Shown: positions 52,496-63,429, numbered from the stretch's first letter. The stretch is DNA of 64,000 bases from Phytophthora sp. 'mugwort' (GCA_033558025.1 JAUCEF010000013.1:1791001-1855000); one strand, 5' to 3'. Notes: generated by a model from the sequence alone, not told the origin. Made by a program: numbers and translations.

Positions 52496-55322
52496 CTAGG
52501 GTGAAAGCATGAATTTCGGGTTAGAAGGCTGGGTCGTCTTCATCAACTCGAGAGTCTGTCGGACGAGAGCTTCCATCTTGCGATACGAAATGAGACTTCG
52601 GAAGTGCGGATGACGAGGTCGCTCGATCGTCTGTAAGGAATACAACAAAAGTTGGGTTGAGTACTCAAAATACTGGTAAGAAATTGTAGCGGCTGCATAC
52701 GATACGTACGAAAAACTCTTTGAATTTGTCCAGCACAACCAGTTGCCGTTGTTCGCGTTCGTGCTGATGATAGCGAGCGATTTCGAGCTTGTGGCGGTAG
52801 ATCTCGGATCGGAAATTCTTTCGTTCGTCTCGCAATTTATCGCGTAACGCACTCCAAACGATCCGAGCAGGAAGACGAGGACAGTCTCGTAGCAAGTCGA
52901 CCACATAGTACGACAATTCTCCTTCAGCAATGGGCTGGCACGCATTGCTTCGACGTAGACGTTGGCGACTGCTGCGTTTCCGGACTTGTGGCATCGATGA
53001 AGACCTTTCACCATTGGCGATGTTTATTCTACGCGAGCTCGAAATTAGCGCCACAGGTTCGTCGTTTGTATCATCCAAAGCTGAGCAGTCTGTCTGAGCG
53101 AGCATATCAGCGATCTCGCGCTGAGACCCCTCGCCAGAAAAGGGGGACCCGACGGGATATCCTGCAACTTGTTCGAGTTTTTCTTTCCAGTCTAGTAGTG
53201 GGGCGAGAACAAGGCTAATCGTATCCGTGATTAGCACAAATCGACTTGCTCCTGGTCTGAAAACCATTAAGTATGGTCGAGTTTCGCTTTCTCGGTCGTC
53301 TTCAACGCCTGCTCCATGCATCGAGCCCAGCGACATATTAGCGAATCCGTGCGCATGACAGCGAAAGTGCTTCACCTCCACGACGAGGCGTTCTCCTAGA
53401 ACACTGTCAGGTGCCTCATCAACCTTAGCATCGGTCTCTGGTTCAAATTTTGAATATCCACGGAGTGCACCGTCAGAACTCAATACAAAGCGAGCATTAA
53501 ACCAGCGCTTTTGCTCTGGTAGATTCAACAACTTGTGCAGTGGCAATTGTGCCTCTACAGCAACAGGCTGCGGTGAAGCGCTTGACATTAAGGTTTTTCT
53601 TTTCGCCAGTGCATTCGGTAGACCTGACGGCGTAGCACTCGGGGGAGGCTGAAAAACTCGTTGCAGATGCGGCATCTGCGCGATTGCTTCGGTCCGTAGG
53701 CGCTGCTCCACTACCAGCCATTTGTATGCCAGACACTGCTCCCGCGCCCGCACAACCAGTCGAGCTCGGCGCCACCACCGCTGGAGTAGAATAATTCGTC
53801 GTTGCACTCTACGAACTGCCATTGCAAATCGAACATCGACCGAGAGGCCAGATAGAAATGCTCGTAGTAGATTGGCAGCGTGAGTCTTGCGCTCCACTCG
53901 CAGGTTGAAGCGGAAGCGGAAAGCACTCCGAGCGATAAGCGCTGCGGCTAACGAGCGCGCTGCATCGCGATCTCGCACACATGTCCACGACTCGAAAGTA
54001 ATTCGCTTGTAGCGCATCTCTTGACTTCGACTGAGTCGACGTAGCACTGCTGCAACAACGAGCAACTTTACTAGTTTGGTTTGTGCGACAGAAAGCACGA
54101 CCAATGTGCCCCACGCTTGAGGTACAGCCTCTTGGATCGCCGGATCTGATGACGAAGAAGCCTCCTTTATCGGAACAGAAGCCGTTCGCCGTCCGTGTTC
54201 GCCTTGGGCTGCGTGACTAGAGTCAACCTTGATGCAGAAAAGCGACTCGCGGCGTCGTACAGAAGGTTTTCTTCGATCTCCCGGCTCTGCTAGCTTTGCC
54301 TTTTGCTGTGTTTTGGCAGCAGCTTGAAGTATTCGTCGGCGCTGCCGTTGCACAGCAGACATGCTCTCAATATGTGCCTTATTGCGTGAGATATGGTCGA
54401 TAGCAGGCGATATTCGAGTCGAAAGTTGCTGGAAATGCTCGCGTCGTCGACCAGGAAACCTCGCTGAACGACTCCAGTTCGGAATGCCGCCTCCTGTCTT
54501 CGAGACGCTGTCTCCAGGGCTTACAAAACCACTTGCCGGGACGTAGTAATAGCTCGACACGACGTCAGCCGTAGCTGGAGGCACTTTAATCGAACTTCGG
54601 GGCGGTGCTGCGGTCTCGGTTTGTCTCGGTAACTGGGAAAAGACGACGCGAGCAGGTCGTCTGGCGATAATTCGATCGTCCGGAAGATATTGACCAGGAC
54701 CAGGCGCGAAAGGATCGGTACGACCACCTCCAGCATGCTCTCGGAACCTATCGGCAGGACTGAACTTGACGCTACCAGTTGTAGCTGGTCGTCGCGGCAC
54801 GACATCGTACTGTCCGGGGCCGAGCGCAAAGAGACTTGACTTGGCTGTTGCGCGAGAAGAAGTTGTCGTGCGATAGAACGCGACACCTCCTCCCTTGATG
54901 GATGTACGTGGCGGCGAAGAGACAGCCATTGGCGACGCCGGTGCTCCACTACGCGCTTCTCGGGCGAAAAGCTGTCGGGAAGACTCCAGTACACGCGTTC
55001 GGCAATAGTTTCCACTATGAGCGTCACGTTTGCGTGGCGACCCAGGGATTGTTGTAACAGTAGGGACTTGCAGCGGGTGGCGATATGTTGACTGGAATGC
55101 CTTGTGGACTCGAGATCGGTACTCTTGAAGCTGCAACATCATAGCGTGCGAGGTATATGAAATTGGAGAGAGTCGAGGCACTGGTGGTCGTGACGTGAAA
55201 ACAGAACGCGACTCGGCCGACTTGGCTATGACTAAGCTTGGGACAAGAATGTCAGATGAGTTGCCGTCTTCTCCCTTGCTGACGGCTTCATCATATCCAT
55301 CCAAGAGTCTCGTTACTATCAT
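52496..55322 (-). CDS. PGPGxY (SHIPPO/STPG-like) flagellar-type protein with IQ-like region
   Basis: Two exons, 55322-52710 and 52630-52496, with a 79-bp intron, give about 915 residues. Two sperm-tail PG-rich repeats are visible near residues 165-215 (FALGPGQYDVVP and FAPGPGQYLPDD). These repeats occur in microtubule inner proteins of cilia and flagella. A basic helical region near residue 510 (VRRVQRRIILLQRWWRRAR) resembles an IQ motif. The rest is basic and Ser/Pro-rich, with a more conserved-looking C-terminal half (a PH-like or lipid-binding fold cannot be excluded around KRWFNARFVLSSDGALRGYS). The role is inferred as structural in zoospore flagella. The start codon is uncertain. Confidence 0.65.
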
Positions 55323-55553
55323 TTGTACGAGTCACACTTGCTGGAGACTTATTGAATTCGAAGAGCATACGACCGGAGTTCGTCGGCAACGCCTCAGCTG
55401 CTACAGTAGAGCATAAATAAACTCTTGTGCGTGAAGTACCAGGCTACAGCTTAACTATTTAGCGTTGTCTTTCTTTAGCTTAATGCGTGTACACTCAATA
55501 GTTATGTACTTAGTAATTACTTTCACGTACCATTTATCGTCGTTAATGTAAGT

Positions 55554-57224
55554 TCACCAGCCCATGGCGCATCCATCAGCACGGCCATCTGAACCAGCGC
55601 ACAGCACTCCCGTCTTCGGATCACGTAGGATAATCTGGCCACGACCGAAGGTCGAGCGCTTGAGCCCCTCCACCACTTGAATATTGTGGCCGAAATTTTC
55701 ACGAAGTTCTTCAATCACGTCCGTGCCCAGATCTGTTTCAACTAGGACAGAGCTGCCCCCATCGCTTCTGCCAGGTTTTGTCGGGCGGTTCACGTCGATG
55801 CTGAAACGCGGAGCATCTAGCGCTTCCTGCGGGTTCATCCCATGGAGGAGCATGCGGCTAAGCACCTGAACGTGACCCTGAGGCTGCATGAAGCCGCCCA
55901 TGACGGAGAAACTTGAGTGGAGCTCGCCGGAGTCCACAAAGGTCGAGAGTCCAGGAATGATCGTGTGGTAGGGCCGTTTATTTGGCGCCAGCGCATTCGG
56001 ATGACGCGTCTTGGCTCCGTGCAACTCGAAGTTGCAACCACGGTTCTGTAGAGTGAAGCCGCAGCCCTTGGGCACGAGACCCGTCCCAAAGCCTTCATAG
56101 TTGCTATTTACCATGGACACGGCATTGCCCTGTCCATCGATGACCTGGAAGCTCACAGTATCACAGCTCAACTCTGGGCTTCCATGCTTCGGGTCGATCG
56201 CAGCCTTCGTACGGTCCACCAACGTCGCGCGTTTCTTCGCATAGATCTCACTCAGCAATTTCTTCACGGGCAGTGACGTGTTGTGCTCCATATCACTCAC
56301 AAACCACTTGGCGTCCGCAAAGGCAAGACGAAGAGCTTCAATCTGCAAGTGCACAAACTCGGCACTGCCCCGTGGGGGCAGACGTCCGTCTTTCGTAAGC
56401 TCCGTGAGAAGATTCAACGCCAGCAGCGCCGTGATCCCCTGTCCGTTGGGCGGGATCTCGTATACGTTCACACCTTGAAATCGTGTGCTAATGGGCGTCA
56501 CGAACGTCGACCTGTGATTCTTCAGGTCCTCGATCGCCATCACTCCTCCCTTTTCCCTCACCATGCCCACGATCGCTTGTGCAATGCGCCCGTCCTCATA
56601 AAACGCCTTCTTGCCCTTCCTCGCCACTTCTTCAAAACATGCAGCCAAGTTCTCGTTCTGGAAAATCTCCCCGGCTTTCGGCGCTTCTCCCTGTATATTC
56701 AGCAGCTCGGCAGCGTGCGGCCCACGCATTAACTGACTCTTGCCACGCTCCCAACTCGCCGCAGTCAACGGACTTACGGGGAATCCTTCACGTGCCAACT
56801 CAATGGCAGGAGCTAAAATATTCGCCATACTCAGCGATCCCCAGGCCTCCACGGCATCCACCCACCCTGCAACAGTGCCCGGTACCGTGACAGCGTGGCC
56901 GTGGCCACTGGGGATCACATGGGCGTCCTCCCCGAGGTCCTTGATCGCTTGCTCCGCCGTGAGGGCCGCCGGACTGCGACCGCTCCCATTGAGACCTTGG
57001 ACCTGCTTAGTCGCAGCGTCGAAGAAGAGCAGGAAACAGTCGCCCCCTATGCCGGTGGAACAAGGCTCCGTGACGTTCAGGGCCGCGGCGATCGCAACGG
57101 CAGCATCCACCGCATTGCCGCCTCGCTTCAAGATGCGCAATCCAATCTCGGACGCCAGAGGCTGCGAGCACGACACCATTCCATGACGCCCGTAGACGGG
57201 AGAGCGGCTACCGATTGAAACCAT
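55554..57224 (-). CDS. Gamma-glutamyltranspeptidase-like Ntn hydrolase
   Basis: Single-exon, 556 residues from Met 57224. GGT-family proteins cleave gamma-glutamyl bonds after self-cleavage creates an N-terminal Thr. The pattern is clear: SQPLASEIGLRILKRGGNAV, STGIGGDCFLLF, then PPNGQGITALLALNLL, and the self-processing site CDTVSFQVIDGQGNAVSMVN with Thr356 as the predicted nucleophile, followed by the small-subunit sequence NSNYEGFGTG and MGGFMQPQGHVQV. The large-subunit pattern is closer to the bacterial YwrD-type and cytosolic members. No signal peptide or anchor is seen after the chosen start, so it is probably cytosolic. The upstream ATG (57287) lies before the initiator and was rejected. 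Confidence 0.85.
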   Translation of the reverse strand: MVSIGSRSPVYGRHGMVSCSQPLASEIGLRILKRGGNAVDAAVAIAAALNVTEPCSTGIGGDCFLLFFDAATKQVQGLNGSGRSPAALTAEQAIKDLGEDAHVIPSGHGHAVTVPGTVAGWVDAVEAWGSLSMANILAPAIELAREGFPVSPLTAASWERGKSQLMRGPHAAELLNIQGEAPKAGEIFQNENLAACFEEVARKGKKAFYEDGRIAQAIVGMVREKGGVMAIEDLKNHRSTFVTPISTRFQGVNVYEIPPNGQGITALLALNLLTELTKDGRLPPRGSAEFVHLQIEALRLAFADAKWFVSDMEHNTSLPVKKLLSEIYAKKRATLVDRTKAAIDPKHGSPELSCDTVSFQVIDGQGNAVSMVNSNYEGFGTGLVPKGCGFTLQNRGCNFELHGAKTRHPNALAPNKRPYHTIIPGLSTFVDSGELHSSFSVMGGFMQPQGHVQVLSRMLLHGMNPQEALDAPRFSIDVNRPTKPGRSDGGSSVLVETDLGTDVIEELRENFGHNIQVVEGLKRSTFGRGQIILRDPKTGVLCAGSDGRADGCAMGW

Positions 57225-57231
57225 GGACGGG

Positions 57232-57240
57232 GGAGAATGA
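57232..57240 (-). promoter_or_regulatory. Oomycete initiator of the GGT-like gene
   Basis: The minus strand reads TCATTCTCC, 8-16 bp upstream of ATG 57224. It lies in the 126-bp divergent interval with the SPOC-like gene. Confidence 0.5.
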
Positions 57241-57350
57241 GAGTCGGATATGTGGTGATTGATGCACAAGCGGAGACAGTACTTCAACTGAGGTTTATGT
57301 GGAGCGACCCACTTTTTTCTGGGTCAGTGCGTAGGTCACTTCAACGATTG

Positions 57351-58029
57351 ATGACTTCCGACTTGCAGTCGTTTTCCGACATGCTTACCCCATTTGCCAT
57401 TTCTCCATCTCAGCATCAAGTGACTATAGCAACAACACTGCAAAGCTGCTGGGGTGAGGATGCCATACACCCAAGTGGTCAGAATGGTAAGTATTGTGGT
57501 GCTCGTTTCGCAGTACCTTGTTCGCTATTAAATGTAGCCATTCATGGGAATGCCAGCCAAGGAAACACCAGGTGGTACAGCTGAGGCGAGCTGGGGTCCA
57601 CAAGTGTAACTGCCAAGCTGCCCCACTCGCAGAAATCCACAACGCTATGCTGTAAGTTTTTGTAAGCACCCAGACAACTTTACTGTACTGTACGTATGCT
57701 TGACGCGATGGATTGCACGCAGACCGCCAACGATGAACGTGGTGCAGCTCGCTCGACTGCATAAGTTCCGGGAGTTCTTGAAGTTCGACCGTCCTAGTAT
57801 TAAGCGAGTAATACTCGAGCTAATTCCAGACACGATAGGAGATGCGGCCGAGTACGAACACTTTCGTGAATACCTCATCCGAGGCCGCGGAAACCAGTCG
57901 CGCGCTGGGGTGGCCTTGGAAATGGAGTCGCAGGGGTACAAAGTGTTTATCTTTCCTCCTGGACAAGAAGCGCAGTGGCTCGGCTATCACGGAGACATGA
58001 TGCTGGCAGTGATTCGCTCCAGCTGGTGA
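57351..58029 (+). CDS. Small SPOC-like domain protein
   Basis: Two exons, 57351-57571 and 57723-58029, with a 151-bp intron, give 175 residues. The C-terminal half (RLHKFREFLKFDRPSIKRVI, then GYKVFIFPPGQEAQWLGYHG and DMMLAVI) has the spacing of a SPOC domain: a gapped ILPP-like strand followed by a hydrophobic end. SPOC domains bind phosphorylated peptides in transcription and RNA processing. The N-terminal half includes SGQNGKYCGARFAVP, like the first SPOC strands. A GT..AG stretch of only 27 bp inside exon 1 was judged too short to be an intron. The start could also be 57381 or further upstream. It diverges from the GGT-like gene. Confidence 0.5.
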
Positions 58030-58565
58030 ATCGACGAAGCCGATATGATATCACCACCGAAGTATCTTCCTATAGATATTTAACGATGAAGAAGTCCACA
58101 GCAACAGTATTTAGATGCCACTAATTGAGGCCACAATACGTGCTGCTCAACGTCTTTTTACCCAGCCAAGCCAAAAGCAATATCTTTCACAGTTCGCCGT
58201 GCCTTTTGTCGTACAAAATGCCCGTGATCTCAGGCTTGCGCAGCCTTTTCATTCCTATGAGGGCCGAAAATGTGAACTTATATGTAGTGGCCACCGCAAT
58301 TTATCAGTTGTCATTCCAGCACTTTAGCAGAAGGAACCGAATAAAATGGTCCCAGCTTAAGAAGCTGGTTAAAAACAAAAGGAAAGAGGAACTATTTCCC
58401 GACAGTTATATGTTGACAATATACAGTAGATGCATATGATCAACAGATTAAAATTTATCCAAAGTCATACTTTAAATATGCCATCACAAAAATTAGTCTC
58501 GGTAAAGAATTACTGGGCGGAAGGCAAACATATATTGTGAGATTTGCTCACAACCTGAACAAGGC
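58030..58565. other. Intergenic, no gene recognised
   Basis: A plus-strand frame at 58125-58439 (with VNLYVVATAIYQLSFQHF) looks weakly protein-like but has no family motif or initiator, and may be debris. Confidence 0.35.
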
Positions 58566-59783
58566 CTATTTGTCGCCGCTTTCGCTATCGTATCCCAGAG
58601 TCGTGGAGCTGTGGCTGGCAGTAGCCTTCCACACTGTGTCGGCGCTGTAGCTTCCCGTAAGCTGAGAGCAGTTCTGCATCTTCACGGGCGTAGAGACGAG
58701 GTCTTCTTCGAATGCCGTCGCATCCATCCGCGGCGTATTCACCTCAAACTTTTGGTCTTCCAGGTAGCAGCACACGAAGTCATGGAAGCGGTTGTAGGCG
58801 GCGATACGCTCTTGTTGGGTCATCTTTGTGGTGCGCTTAGCCGTGCCGAAGATGAGCTGGCGAACCTCCACGGGAGAGCTCAGACATAGGTCACGCGAGG
58901 AAAACTTAGGACGATACTTTGGTGGAATTTGGCACGTCTTCAGAGGTCTAATTGCGTCGGTGGTAAGCGTAAGAACATCATCGCTGGAGTTACCACGGGC
59001 GGCAAGCGTATCAGCTGTGTTCACGATGGACGTGACGAGCGGGGTGACGATGTAGATTGGGTCATCAATAGCATGAATGAACATTAGCACGGACAACAGC
59101 ACCTTGGAAATGACATTGCTCATCGTGCCGAACACGGCTTCCACACCATGGATGAGGCCGTGAATCACAGCAAAGCCACTGCCAACCATCAGCACCGTCT
59201 CAGCAGTGAACTCGGACGGGTGGTGCGTGATGTGCAGCAGCAAACCGCCTCCCATGTTCGCAGCTGTCTCCTTTGGGTCCTCTTTCATAAGCCCCCACAA
59301 CGACTTAATGTTCTTGCCAAATTCTTTGAAGAAGCTGGTGATCTGTTTGATTCCAACAAGAGGGTCGCGAATGGTGTTAATAACCCACGAGATCGCATCG
59401 GCAATCATCTGCGCGAGAGCGATGGCGGTGTCAGCCGTGTAGTCGACGATGCCCTTCAGAACTTTTTTGATCTTCTCTCTCAATGGCAAATTCTTGAACA
59501 CCTCTTTCTTCTGCTTCCTCTCAATCTTGAAGTAGTCCCACAGCGTGTTATTCGGGTGGCTCAGTAGGTAAGCCGACATAGCTGCGTCGGCAGCATTGGC
59601 CTTAAGCTCCTCGTTGGAAAGCGTCTCCTGTGCCTCGGCAAACTTCACGAGAACGGGGCAGACGTTATATATATCGCCTGTGCTACCGCTTGAAGACGCG
59701 CTGACTTCGCGCGCCGACTCCAAAGTACCGTGTGCCGTACAGACGCACACGAACAGGAGGAGGAGAAAGCTGGAGGACCACAT
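58566..59783 (-). CDS. Unknown secreted protein with hydrophobic C-terminal half
   Basis: Single-exon, 405 residues from Met 59783. The first 19 residues (MWSSSFLLLLFVCVCTAHG) are a clear signal peptide, followed by a Ser-rich stretch. Then come helical segments with Lys-rich clusters (FKIERKQKKEVFKNLPLREK) and a series of amphipathic or hydrophobic helices (ADTAIALAQMIADAISWVIN; VLMVGSGFAVIHGLIHG; ISKVLLSVLMFIHAIDDPIY), then a Cys-containing tail. There is no RXLR or LFLAK motif, so it is not a typical cytoplasmic effector. No family is recognised. The upstream ATG at 60014 is disfavoured because an initiator-like sequence lies at 59795-59813. It could be a membrane-active or membrane-embedded extracellular protein, but function is unknown. 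Confidence 0.6.
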   Translation of the reverse strand: MWSSSFLLLLFVCVCTAHGTLESAREVSASSSGSTGDIYNVCPVLVKFAEAQETLSNEELKANAADAAMSAYLLSHPNNTLWDYFKIERKQKKEVFKNLPLREKIKKVLKGIVDYTADTAIALAQMIADAISWVINTIRDPLVGIKQITSFFKEFGKNIKSLWGLMKEDPKETAANMGGGLLLHITHHPSEFTAETVLMVGSGFAVIHGLIHGVEAVFGTMSNVISKVLLSVLMFIHAIDDPIYIVTPLVTSIVNTADTLAARGNSSDDVLTLTTDAIRPLKTCQIPPKYRPKFSSRDLCLSSPVEVRQLIFGTAKRTTKMTQQERIAAYNRFHDFVCCYLEDQKFEVNTPRMDATAFEEDLVSTPVKMQNCSQLTGSYSADTVWKATASHSSTTLGYDSESGDK

Positions 59784-59794
59784 GATGTTGACGA

Positions 59795-59813
59795 GGCAAA
59801 TGTAGTTATGAAA
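59795..59813 (-). promoter_or_regulatory. Initiator-like element of the unknown secreted protein
   Basis: The minus strand reads TTTCATAACTACATTTGCC, resembling TCAYTYY...CATTT, 12-30 bp upstream of ATG 59783. Supports the shorter start. Confidence 0.45.
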
Positions 59814-59939
59814 GAAATGGAGGTGGTCGACCTTTTCGTGATTATCGCAAATACTTTGGAGCACGTAATAAATCTGATCGAAAATATCGTCTGGCGATGT
59901 AGGAGCCCGTCGGATATGCAATAGGTGGCTGTAGTGCGT

Positions 59940-59970
59940 CTCCGACGGCGAAGCGTATTCGCCGTCGGAG
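59940..59970. repeat. Short perfect inverted repeat
   Basis: CTCCGACGGCGA (59940-59951) and TCGCCGTCGGAG (59959-59970) form a 12-bp stem with a 7-nt loop, about 160 bp upstream of the start of the secreted-protein gene. It lies upstream, so it is not that gene's terminator; it may be a binding site. Confidence 0.7.
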
Positions 59971-62287
59971 TATCGACTAAAAGACAGTTTTCTAGGCAAC
60001 GCCATTGATGCCATGAATGCTGGCCAAGGGAATACGGTACCTTGTTCTCGCTGTTCGCAAACGTGTTAGAAATAATACGCTACATTCACAACATGTATTA
60101 TCTTTGCACGGTCAAGTTTTTTTTTTTTAGTAAGCAGTCCGCGAGTCAAATGGGGGAGGTAGTATTATAGGTACCCCCAAAATCGTAAAATCCGGATAGC
60201 GAAGCTGATTGCCATTGTTATGGTATTTAATAATAGACGTGTGCTTTAGAAGGCCATCGACCCCTTGCCATTTGAAGCAGGTCAGTTATTGCTTAGCAAC
60301 AGGCAGTAGAAGTTTGTGGCTTACTAAGAATTATCTGCTCAACAGCATCGTCTGTGATGGTAATGTTCAGGATGGAGGAGCTAAAAACTAGGTGATCACA
60401 AGTTCCTGCAATGATATGCTGTGAAATGCAATGAGTCTGGACGTAGCACTTGCATCAAGCACATTGGCTATTTTTTGTCCCCCTTCTTCATCGGCGTTTG
60501 CATCTGGTGTAGACACCCACCACGGGTTCCTTGTCCTTCTTTGCACGCCAATTTGTCCTGCCCAAGAAGGCTGCGTCGCTTACAGTTCTTGTTGTTCATG
60601 GTGGGTATCCTTTGTGGGATTTCTTCTTGTACGTGGATATGGTTTGCATAAATCGTTATGATACTCTTACCAAAAAAAGGCATGAGCAAGTTGATGCGAC
60701 AACTTAGCAACATGACGTCATGTATTCGTTGATTTATTGTAGCCACTGATCGATTTCAAGCGTGCAAGACATTACTCTACATTATCATTGCGTTTCTTAG
60801 TGCTTTCCGCATCAAAAATCCATTCGGGGTCTTACGATTTTTATCATACCTCTAGCACGCGTACAGTAACAGGATTAAAATCCTGAAGCTCTGGCGAAGA
60901 AAGGTGGACGGCAGGTGATGGCCAAGGCAGCGCAGGACAGGGCAAGACAGCGGAGGACGGATTGCGAGGACAGCGAGGACTTCAAGACGAACATGATGAC
61001 GGCGGCACAACAGCGGGTTCTAGCGTGGCGTGGCCGACCCGCTGCCCGCGAAACCCAACCGCTGCGAAGATTTCAAGGCGATGAAGAGGCGGATGGTGAA
61101 GAGGCGTAACAAGAAAGGTGACCCGGATTGCGGACGACGAGCAAGAGAGGCGGCAGGGCGAAACCGTGGTCGAGTTGAGCGGCCCTGATCGGGTGTAAGG
61201 GGTCGGAGGTGAACCCACCGGGATCGACATGCATGTGTAAGATAGGGATAGCCACTCACTTTTTTTTAGCCGTGCAGCACGCAGAGCACGCTACTGAGAC
61301 ACCGAAGCGCCGGTTTGGTGTTGAGGCGGACAAATACAAGTAACAGCTGAAGCTGAAGTAGTGGTAGTGCGAAGTTCTTGGTGTGGCCCTCAAGTACCTA
61401 AGGAAGAACGGGTATGTGCAGCCCCATGAGGTCGTCGGTATCAGCAGCCCGCGACGCAAGGGACAAATAGCCAAAGAGAGGGTACTAAGAGCCCCGGTAC
61501 TGAGAGCCCCCGGTGCACCTCCTTGGCGAACTCGGCGAGGTAAGTCGACTGCCGCTGCCGTGTATATTTTGTGTTAGTTATGGCAGCTGGCGATCGTGGA
61601 CACCGGACACCGTCCCCGGCCAAGGATAGGACTGGCGCATGGTACAGAAGCGGCTGGATCAGAGCATCACTACTACCAAAGCACTGAGTTAACGACATGC
61701 GCAAGAGAAGAGGTGGCGCGCTTACTGTACTTTTCGCCTACGTGGCTCGCGGACTGCTTGCAAATATACAAAAACAGATTTTCATAAAAAGAACAATTAA
61801 GAGAATTGCCCTAGTACAATATCGCAGTCACTTGGTCGTTGAACTCTCTCTCCCTTGTACGAATTCGTGAACCCAAGAGATTGCCAACCTTGCGCTCGAC
61901 GAATAGCTGTGTCAGCCGCATTGCCTTCATCCCTCATTGGATAGGTTGTATAGCTCGTCGCTGAAGTAGACCACAGCGGAATACACAGTGTAGTTATCAC
62001 TCTTTATCAGTCGACGAATCGTGTGGGCTAGAGCTCCCATATGAGAATTCTGAGTTTTGCCAAACGCACGAGTATCGAAGGTGCGAGCATGTTTTTTTTG
62101 TGGGGCGAAAAATGCTATAGTTGCCAGACTTGTGGTTCCCCGTAAACATCACCTTGGGACAAAACACACCACCGAAATACAGTGTAGTCCAGAACACGGT
62201 CGTCACGATACTTCATAAACCCATCGTACAAAAAATATCCTCTTTTATCCTAGTATTTACTTGCAGTTATTTATTTTTCAAGTCGGT
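59971..62287. other. Gene-poor right flank
   Basis: No intact gene is recognised over 2.3 kb. The minus strand at 60740-60430 carries a Lys/Cys-rich fragment that could be a transposase zinc-finger tail. The plus strand at 60915-61200 and 61383-61577 carries Arg-rich open fragments without motifs. Probably decayed transposon sequence. Confidence 0.4.
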
Positions 62288-62339
62288 TGACTTACCACGG
62301 CAATTGTAACTTAAAAGTTACAATTGCCGTGGTAAGTCA
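62288..62339. repeat. Near-perfect 52-bp palindrome
   Basis: The 25-bp arm 62288-62312 (TGACTTACCACGGCAATTG and on to AACTT) is the exact reverse complement of 62315-62339, with a 2-nt AA loop. No gene overlaps it. Such a hairpin would fold strongly as RNA and could extrude a cruciform as DNA. Confidence 0.9.
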
Positions 62340-62532
62340 GCGCAATTTCGGGACGAAGCTCACGATGCCAGCGTAGCGCCACCTTCACCTTCGAGAGAAT
62401 TCGGAGAGAGAGATTAGTTAATAAAACAAAGACACAGAGTGCTCAAGTCTGTATGGTCTGAATTTGCATCCGTTTGTCATTGACTCGACGGTACTACGAA
62501 GTTATAAGCAAGTTTTTCAGTAGGGCTCAAAT

Positions 62533-62682
62533 CTACATGTGCAGTACTCCAATATAAAGTCAAACTAAAGCTTTAATTTCTAAAGCTTTACAACTAAAGC
62601 TTTAATTTCTAGAGCTTTAGTTTGACTTTATATTGGAGTACTAAAGCTTTAGTTTGACTTTTATTGGAGTACTGTACATGTA
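62533..62682. repeat. Composite inverted repeat (MITE-like)
   Basis: Outer arms are ACATGTGCAGTACTCCAATA (from 62534) and its inverted counterpart ending GGAGTACTGTACATGT (to about 62681). Inside, the unit ACTCCAATATAAAGTCAAAC-TAAAGCTTTA occurs three times, once forward (62546 onward) and twice inverted (ending at 62640 and 62672). The unit TAAAGCTTTAATTTCT occurs twice in direct orientation (62566-62581, 62595-62610). This suggests repeated rearrangement of a small terminal-inverted-repeat element. Confidence 0.8.
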
Positions 62683-63429
62683 AGATGGTTGTGGAGGCTC
62701 GTGCAAACAGTTGTTTATGGTGGAGCTGCAATATCTAGTTGATCGTAGTGGTCAGATAATATTAGTGCTGCCATATATCACGCGGTAGATTCGTTTAAGT
62801 CCTGCATCAGTGTCGTACGTTACCTGCGTGCCGCCACAACAATGGCGTAGTGTAGGTTTCGTAAACTATCGCAAAAAGATTAAAAATGCAAAGGAGTGTC
62901 CACAACATCGACACGACAACGTGAGTGTCTAACGCTACATTTTGGCCTCGTCAGCACTGTGTGTCGGCAGGATCTGTACACTGTATCGAACACCGCTAGA
63001 ACTGATGTGAGGAATCCCGTGATAGCTATACTGAATTGAAGCCGCACTTTCGTCGAGTCATTGCAGTTGAAGTAGAATAGTCCATCGGGCTATATCATGA
63101 ATGCGCTATCAAGGTTGCAGCTTCAGTAGAGCCTACAATTGGGCACATGACAGATGCTATCTGTATTATAATACTACCTCGTCTCACAGGACTTCCACTC
63201 AGCGTGACCTCAAACTATGTATTTCAGTTAGCTGCTGCGTCGGCTGCCAGTAAACGCTTAGCTGTTGTTCCAGCAGTTCTGCGCTGCGGGAGGGGGGGGG
63301 GAGAGATTCCGAAAAAAATATTTAAAACAATATATTAATATTTTCACATGAAATAATCTATTTTTGGTCATCTAGCAACAGCCAGTCATATCTTATTTTA
63401 ATACTTTTCGCAACGTAATATAATATTTT
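62683..63429. other. No gene recognised
   Basis: Noncoding sequence with a G run at 63291-63301. Confidence 0.4.

Noticed and set aside
57487..57513. 27-bp intron in the SPOC-like gene
   Set aside because: It has GT..AG ends but is far below any plausible intron length, is in phase, and the retained residues (GKYCGARFA) fit the SPOC start.
59784..60014. 77-residue extension of the secreted protein
   Set aside because: The internal Met begins a textbook signal peptide and an initiator-like element lies just upstream of it.
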